Shown here piece by piece: positions 4,348-7,833 of a stretch of DNA of 7,833 nt. This DNA is from Deltaproteobacteria bacterium (GTDB lineage: Bacteria > Desulfobacterota_B > Binatia > UBA9968): positions 1-7,833 of the forward strand of contig JACPSF010000158.1 in assembly GCA_016193385.1 (NCBI GenBank), read 5' to 3'. The notes beneath the pieces were generated by a model, which saw only the letters and a list, made by a program, of their open reading frames with translations, did not search any database and had not been told where the DNA came from. The translations under genes and the position numbers were made by a program. Position 1 is the stretch's first letter; each line of letters begins with the position of its first letter.

Positions 4348-5508
4348 ATGGTGGTCAACGCTGCTCTAAAAAAAATCGGCATTATTTCGGGCCTGGGACT
4401 CTTCGTTTTCTTGTCTGGTTGTGCGGCGATCTCCCAGAAGGACGAACTTATCCCGATGTTCTGGCCGGACCCGCCCGAGAAGACCCGGATCAAGTATGTT
4501 CAGAGTTTCCGGTCTAGAGACGACGTCGGCGGGCCGTCCGTTCTTGAGGTTGTAGTGGGCAGAACTCCGCAGGCCGCGCTCCGCCAGCCGATGGGCGTTA
4601 CCATCTCCGAGGACGGCAAACGGATCTATGTGGCCGACTTCGCCTGGAGCGCTGTCTTCGTCTTTGACTTCAAAGCGAGAGAAACCAGGATCATCGGGGA
4701 TCAAGAACGGCATCCCCTGGGGGAGCCGGTAGGGGTAGCCCTCGATGTGAGCGAGAACGTTTACGTCACAGATAGCAGGACCCGGTCGGTGCGGGTCTAC
4801 GACAAAAACGGCAATTTCCTAAAGTCGATCGGAAAGGATCTTCTAGTCAGGCCCACGGGAGTGGCTGTAGATAAGAAGCGCCAGCGCCTCTACGTGGTCG
4901 ATACTGGTCACAACGATGAACGGGCACACCAAGTCAAAGTCTTCGACCTCGAAGGGAAACTTATCAGGGAGATCGGGCGGCGAGGCAAGGGCGATGGAGA
5001 ATTCAACTTTCCTACGTTCGCGACGGTGGATACTGAGGGCAGGCTCTATGTCGTCGACTCCGCCAACTTCAGAGTCCAGGTCTTCGACCAGGACGGGAAG
5101 TTCCTACGGAAGTTCGGCCGAAGCGGAGACAAGGTCGGCGACTTCGCTCGCCCTAAGGCGGTGGCCCTGGACAGCTTTGGCAACGTTTACGTGGTGGATT
5201 CTATGTGGAGCAATATCCAGATCTTCAACCAGAAGGGGGAGCTGCTTTTGAATTTCGGCGGCGTCGGAACCTATCCCGGCCTACTCTTGAATCCGGCGGC
5301 GATCACCATCGACAAGGAGAATACGATTTATATCTCCGATACCTTCGGCAGGAGGATAAGCATTTACCAGCTCGTCAACACAACAGCGGAAGAGAGCTGG
5401 GAAACGCAGGAGGCTAACACGAAAGGGGGTGAGAACAACACTGAAGATAAGAAGTTAGTGGCATCAAAGGTTGCAGAGGTTAAGACGAAAGGAGGTGAGA
5501 ACAAATGA
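4348..5508 (+). CDS. NHL-repeat six-bladed beta-propeller lipoprotein
   Basis: The 386-residue product has a lipoprotein signal peptide with lipobox LSGC (lipidated Cys25), a short region with FWPDPPEKTRIKYV typical of NHL lipoproteins from cytochrome-rich bacteria, and six NHL blades between about residues 75 and 345, each showing a '(I/L)YV(A/T/V)D' strand and a VQVF-like strand. The residue after the Cys is Ala, so no inner-membrane retention Asp is seen and outer-membrane placement is likely. The tail after about residue 345 is charged and low in complexity and contains TKGGEN twice. AAGGGAG (4328-4334) lies upstream of ATG 4348 at slightly long spacing. The stop overlaps the next gene's start (ATGA), whose strong ribosome site is inside this gene. 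It is a paralogue of the NHL protein at the window's left end. Probable role: scaffold or partner for the cytochrome that follows. Confidence 0.9.
   Translation: MVVNAALKKIGIISGLGLFVFLSGCAAISQKDELIPMFWPDPPEKTRIKYVQSFRSRDDVGGPSVLEVVVGRTPQAALRQPMGVTISEDGKRIYVADFAWSAVFVFDFKARETRIIGDQERHPLGEPVGVALDVSENVYVTDSRTRSVRVYDKNGNFLKSIGKDLLVRPTGVAVDKKRQRLYVVDTGHNDERAHQVKVFDLEGKLIREIGRRGKGDGEFNFPTFATVDTEGRLYVVDSANFRVQVFDQDGKFLRKFGRSGDKVGDFARPKAVALDSFGNVYVVDSMWSNIQIFNQKGELLLNFGGVGTYPGLLLNPAAITIDKENTIYISDTFGRRISIYQLVNTTAEESWETQEANTKGGENNTEDKKLVASKVAEVKTKGGENK
5405..5504 (+). repeat. Imperfect direct repeat including the cytochrome ribosome-binding site
   Basis: Bases 5419-5438 and 5485-5504 are identical except for one base (GGGGGTGAG against GGAGGTGAG), offset by 66 nt, that is 22 codons; weaker similarity extends about 13 nt to the left of each. 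The right copy is the strong Shine-Dalgarno site of the gene starting at 5505. The left copy is followed by CTGAAGATAAGAAG where the right copy is followed by ATGAAGAAG, so it looks like a duplicated gene start now read as the tail of the NHL protein. Confidence 0.75.
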
Positions 5509-6197
5509 AGAAGGGTTTTGTTTTTGCAGTGATCCTCGTTCTGGCGTTCGCTGGGACCGCCATGGCCCAGACGAAGTTAGCCAACACCAAGCACGATCTC
5601 AGCAGCGGCAGCACAGCGGTGATCAAGGCTACCGACACCGACCAGGTCTGCATCTTCTGCCACACGCCCCACCGCGGAAGTCCGGCAACCCGGAGGCCGC
5701 TTTGGAACCACGAGGCATCCGCCACGGCGACCTTAACGTGGTCTCCGACGAAGACGACCCGAGGGACAGACCTACCGACAGATGCTACTGCTGCTGCAGT
5801 AGCGCCTTCAATGGCCTGTCTGAGCTGCCACGATGGGAGTATAGCGTTGGGCAGCGTCCTGGTTTACTACACCGGTGGGAGCAGCGGGACGAAGACGTTC
5901 AACGTCGCTGGCACAAATACCACGGCTGGAAAGCTGAGCGGTGGTAGTGCGTTGATAAATCCAGCCGCGATGCAGTCAAACCACCCGATAGGGATTCCGG
6001 CACCGGCAGCCAAGACTGGGTATACGCCCTTTAAGGCCAGCCCGACCGCCGATGCTCAAGTGGTTGACTATGACGCCAACGGCAACGTCCAGTGCCAGTC
6101 GTGCCACAACCCGCACCTGTACAGCACTATCGAGGCGCCCTTCCTGCGGAAAATCACCGCGGCCAGCGCGCTTTGCGTGACCTGTCACGACCTGTAG
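5505..6197 (+). CDS. Four-haem c-type cytochrome, doubled-CXXCH type, exported
   Basis: The 230-residue product begins with a Sec signal peptide (MKKGFVF start, cleavage after AMA, residue 21). Four CXXCH haem sites are seen: CIFCH 49-53, CLSCH 105-109, CQSCH 197-201 and CVTCH 224-228, the last only two residues from the C-terminus. CHTPH and CHNPH place a second His three residues after the haem His, common in doubled-CXXCH proteins; NHPIGI (159-164) gives a further possible ligand. The middle (about 115-190) is Gly/Ser/Thr/Ala rich. The start is certain: AAAGGAGGTGAG ends 5 nt before ATG, and ATG overlaps the NHL stop by 4 nt. It resembles an enlarged form of the three-haem protein at 631-996. 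Likely a periplasmic or surface electron carrier working with the NHL lipoprotein. A strong terminator follows. Confidence 0.92.
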   Translation: MKKGFVFAVILVLAFAGTAMAQTKLANTKHDLSSGSTAVIKATDTDQVCIFCHTPHRGSPATRRPLWNHEASATATLTWSPTKTTRGTDLPTDATAAAVAPSMACLSCHDGSIALGSVLVYYTGGSSGTKTFNVAGTNTTAGKLSGGSALINPAAMQSNHPIGIPAPAAKTGYTPFKASPTADAQVVDYDANGNVQCQSCHNPHLYSTIEAPFLRKITAASALCVTCHDL

Positions 6198-6217
6198 TAG
6201 CAGTGAGGGGTGCGGAT

Positions 6218-6248
6218 AGAGAGGCCCGCTGCGGCGGGCCTCTCTTTT
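6218..6248 (+). terminator. Strong rho-independent terminator
   Basis: A perfect 11-bp stem (GAGAGGCCCGC, 6219-6229, with GCGGGCCTCTC, 6234-6244), plus an outer A-T pair, has a TGCG tetraloop and ends in four T. It lies 21 nt after the four-haem cytochrome stop and closes that transcript, so the NHL/cytochrome pair to its right must have its own promoter or depend on read-through. Confidence 0.9.
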
Positions 6249-6281
6249 GGCCGAAGGATTCCAGAATTGGGTGATTATCCC

Positions 6282-7583
6282 ATGCCGGTAAGATCGGCAC
6301 AAAAGAACGGAGGTTTCGCGGCCGCAGCGATAATCTTCTTGGGCCTGTCCCTTTCCGTGCCAACGCTTGGCTTCGCGCAGAGCTGCAGGTGGGGCAGCTC
6401 AGTTGAGGCTCCGCCCTCGTCCGTCCCCCTGAGAGCATACCGCGACTTCTTCCACGCCCCTGGACGTGTCGCCGTCGACGGATCGGGTAACGTCTATACC
6501 ACCGACCCCCGGGCGGGGCAGGTCTTTATCAGAGATCAATACGGCCGACTGATCAATGTCCTTGAGGGGCTCAACCTGCCCCTGGGAATCGCTGTAGATA
6601 ATGCCGAAAGAATCTACGTCGGGGAACACGGAAAAGGAAGCGTCACGGTCTTTGATCAACAGTGGAATCGTCTCAATGTTTTTGGCCAGGGCGACGGCGA
6701 GTTCCTGATCCCGAACGATATCGCCGTGGATCCTCAAAGCGGCTGGATCTATGTCTCGGATAGCGGCGCGCATACTATCAGAGTCTATGCCCCGGATGGA
6801 ACTCTGCTCTCCAGCTTCGGCGGCCCGGGAACAGGTCCAGGGCAGTTTAACTTCCCTGCCGGACTCTACATGAGTCCCCTGGGTGAACTCTTCGTGGCAG
6901 ACCAGACCAACGACCGCATCCAGGTCTTCGACCGCAATGGAAACTTTTTAAGATGCATTGGAGGCAGCGCCTTTAGCTTTTCGTCTAAGTTTGGACGGAT
7001 TCTGGGACTCACCGGTGACTCCCAAGGAAGGCTCTACGTGGCTGATGCTTTTCAGGGCTACGTTCAGGTCTTCGATCGTTTCGGCTATAGGCTTTCTACC
7101 ATTGGGACCTTTGGCAATGGTCCAGGGCAGCTTCGGACCCCCATGGGCCTTGCCATTGACATCCACAACCGGCTCTTTGTCGCTTCGGCCAATACCGGGC
7201 GGGTAGAGTTCTTCGGCCTGGATAGCTTTTCAGACCCCCATATCATCCCCGCCGTCGTCGATATCCAGCCGGACACATTGAACAGATCCGCCAACAGAGA
7301 CTACATTACGGCCTACATCGAGATCCGCGACTATTCTGTTGACCAGATTGACCCCGCAACGATCACGGCCAACGGGGTACCCGCTCTCGCCTCCCGCACG
7401 ACTATCGGGGACTATGACGCCGACGGGATTCCGGACTTAATGGTGAAATTCGACGCACAGACCATGCTGGCAGCGCTTCCTGATGGGAATCCTATCATAG
7501 TCGTCTCGGGAATGTTCTGGAACGGAAATCCCTTCGAGGGATCCGACTCGGTGCGGGTGAATTCGAGCGGGGGAAACAAATGA
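6282..7583 (+). CDS. Secreted NHL six-bladed beta-propeller with C-terminal DxDxDG domain
   Basis: The 433-residue product has a Sec signal peptide (hydrophobic core about 11-28, likely cut near GFA, residue 32) and no lipobox, unlike the NHL protein at 4348. Six NHL blades follow, between about residues 55 and 315. A separate C-terminal domain (about 320-433) starts VVDIQPDTLN and contains DYDADGIPD at 377-385, a calcium-loop-like motif, followed by LMVKFD; such domains recur in surface proteins of Desulfobacterota-like bacteria. It is probably periplasmic or cell-surface. ATG 6282 was chosen because it starts a proper signal peptide with GGTGA 7 nt upstream; an in-frame GTG at 6210 would put the terminator inside the gene. 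The stop overlaps the next cytochrome by 4 nt. No promoter is evident in the short gap after the terminator. Confidence 0.9.
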   Translation: MPVRSAQKNGGFAAAAIIFLGLSLSVPTLGFAQSCRWGSSVEAPPSSVPLRAYRDFFHAPGRVAVDGSGNVYTTDPRAGQVFIRDQYGRLINVLEGLNLPLGIAVDNAERIYVGEHGKGSVTVFDQQWNRLNVFGQGDGEFLIPNDIAVDPQSGWIYVSDSGAHTIRVYAPDGTLLSSFGGPGTGPGQFNFPAGLYMSPLGELFVADQTNDRIQVFDRNGNFLRCIGGSAFSFSSKFGRILGLTGDSQGRLYVADAFQGYVQVFDRFGYRLSTIGTFGNGPGQLRTPMGLAIDIHNRLFVASANTGRVEFFGLDSFSDPHIIPAVVDIQPDTLNRSANRDYITAYIEIRDYSVDQIDPATITANGVPALASRTTIGDYDADGIPDLMVKFDAQTMLAALPDGNPIIVVSGMFWNGNPFEGSDSVRVNSSGGNK

Positions 7584-7833
7584 AGCGGATTCCTTTAATC
7601 CTGTTAATCGCCCTTTTGGTGGGGGCTTCCGCGTGGATGGTGTACGCCTTGGACCCACCGCACAGCTTGACGAATCCCGCCAACCCTTGCCGGGAATGCC
7701 ATAAGCCCCATAACGCGGAAGGCGGCGCCATTACAATACTTGCCGGGAACGCGAACCTCTGCGAGAGCTGCCATTACACGGGCTACCCCGGCATGACTAA
7801 GCCTTTCTACGAGAATGACCAGGCTTTGCCTGG
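7580..7833 (+). CDS. Multihaem c-type cytochrome, exported (3' truncated by window edge)
   Basis: The gene starts at ATG 7580, overlapping the NHL stop (ATGA), with a purine-rich GCGGGGGAAAC site just upstream, and stays open to the end of the window (84 full codons). The product begins with a signal peptide (MKRIPLILLIALLVGASAW, cleavage near residue 23) and has two CXXCH sites so far: CRECH 37-41 (followed by KPH, as in doubled-CXXCH proteins) and CESCH 61-65. More haem sites probably lie beyond the edge. By position it is the cytochrome partner of the NHL protein before it, repeating the gene order seen twice earlier in the window. Confidence 0.88.
   Translation, partial: MKRIPLILLIALLVGASAWMVYALDPPHSLTNPANPCRECHKPHNAEGGAITILAGNANLCESCHYTGYPGMTKPFYENDQALP

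Noticed and set aside
2189..4739. TAGCCC or TTAGCCC occurrences inside genes (near 2189, 3335 and 4735)
   Set aside because: Single copies in coding sequence without the leading AT context, spacing or partners of the two intergenic arrays; taken as chance.
6210..6281. GTG start for the third NHL gene
   Set aside because: The extra residues would be encoded by the rho-independent terminator stem and would bury the signal peptide.

Overview
The window looks like a chromosomal segment of a Gram-negative bacterium rich in multihaem c-type cytochromes. It holds four haem proteins with Sec signal peptides or an N-terminal membrane anchor, three secreted or lipoprotein NHL beta-propellers, and a HAMP-type histidine kinase. 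The style fits Desulfobacterota/Geobacter-like, NC10 or Rokubacteria-like lineages, but the sequence alone does not decide which. All convincing protein genes are on the + strand; one tRNA-like gene is on the - strand.

Layout. 2-996: the 3' part of an NHL propeller gene followed by a 3-haem cytochrome. 997-1365: a non-coding stretch with a hairpin, a - strand tRNA-Glu-like gene carrying 26 extra nt in its anticodon loop, a cluster of ATAGCCC heptamers, and an intrinsic terminator. 1366-3382: a NarX/DegS-type histidine kinase and a NarL/FixJ-type response regulator, translationally coupled by an ATGA overlap. The kinase has substitutions in the ATP-binding N-box and G2 box, and the regulator's receiver and HTH lie in different frames. 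3383-3520: a hairpin and a second heptamer cluster. 3521-6197: an apparent operon of a pseudo-receiver, a membrane-anchored monohaem cytochrome, an NHL lipoprotein and a 4-haem cytochrome, closed by a strong terminator. 6282-7833: a third NHL gene overlapping the start of another multihaem cytochrome that runs off the window.

The recurring theme is the pair 'NHL propeller then multihaem cytochrome', seen three times. This suggests an envelope or extracellular electron-transfer system in which each cytochrome has a propeller partner.

The most unusual signal is a pair of homologous, oppositely oriented promoter-like modules of about 95 bp. Each has ATAGCCC heptamers in the same arrangement (box, 4 nt, inverted box, 6 nt, box, 15-16 nt, box), followed by a shared CGTCTT and a shared TTATG at identical distances. 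One module points at the tRNA-Glu-like gene and the other at the pseudo-receiver/cytochrome operon, with the two-component system between them. Because tRNA-Glu is the substrate for haem synthesis by the C5 pathway, co-regulation of a non-standard tRNA-Glu with haem proteins is an attractive but unproven idea.
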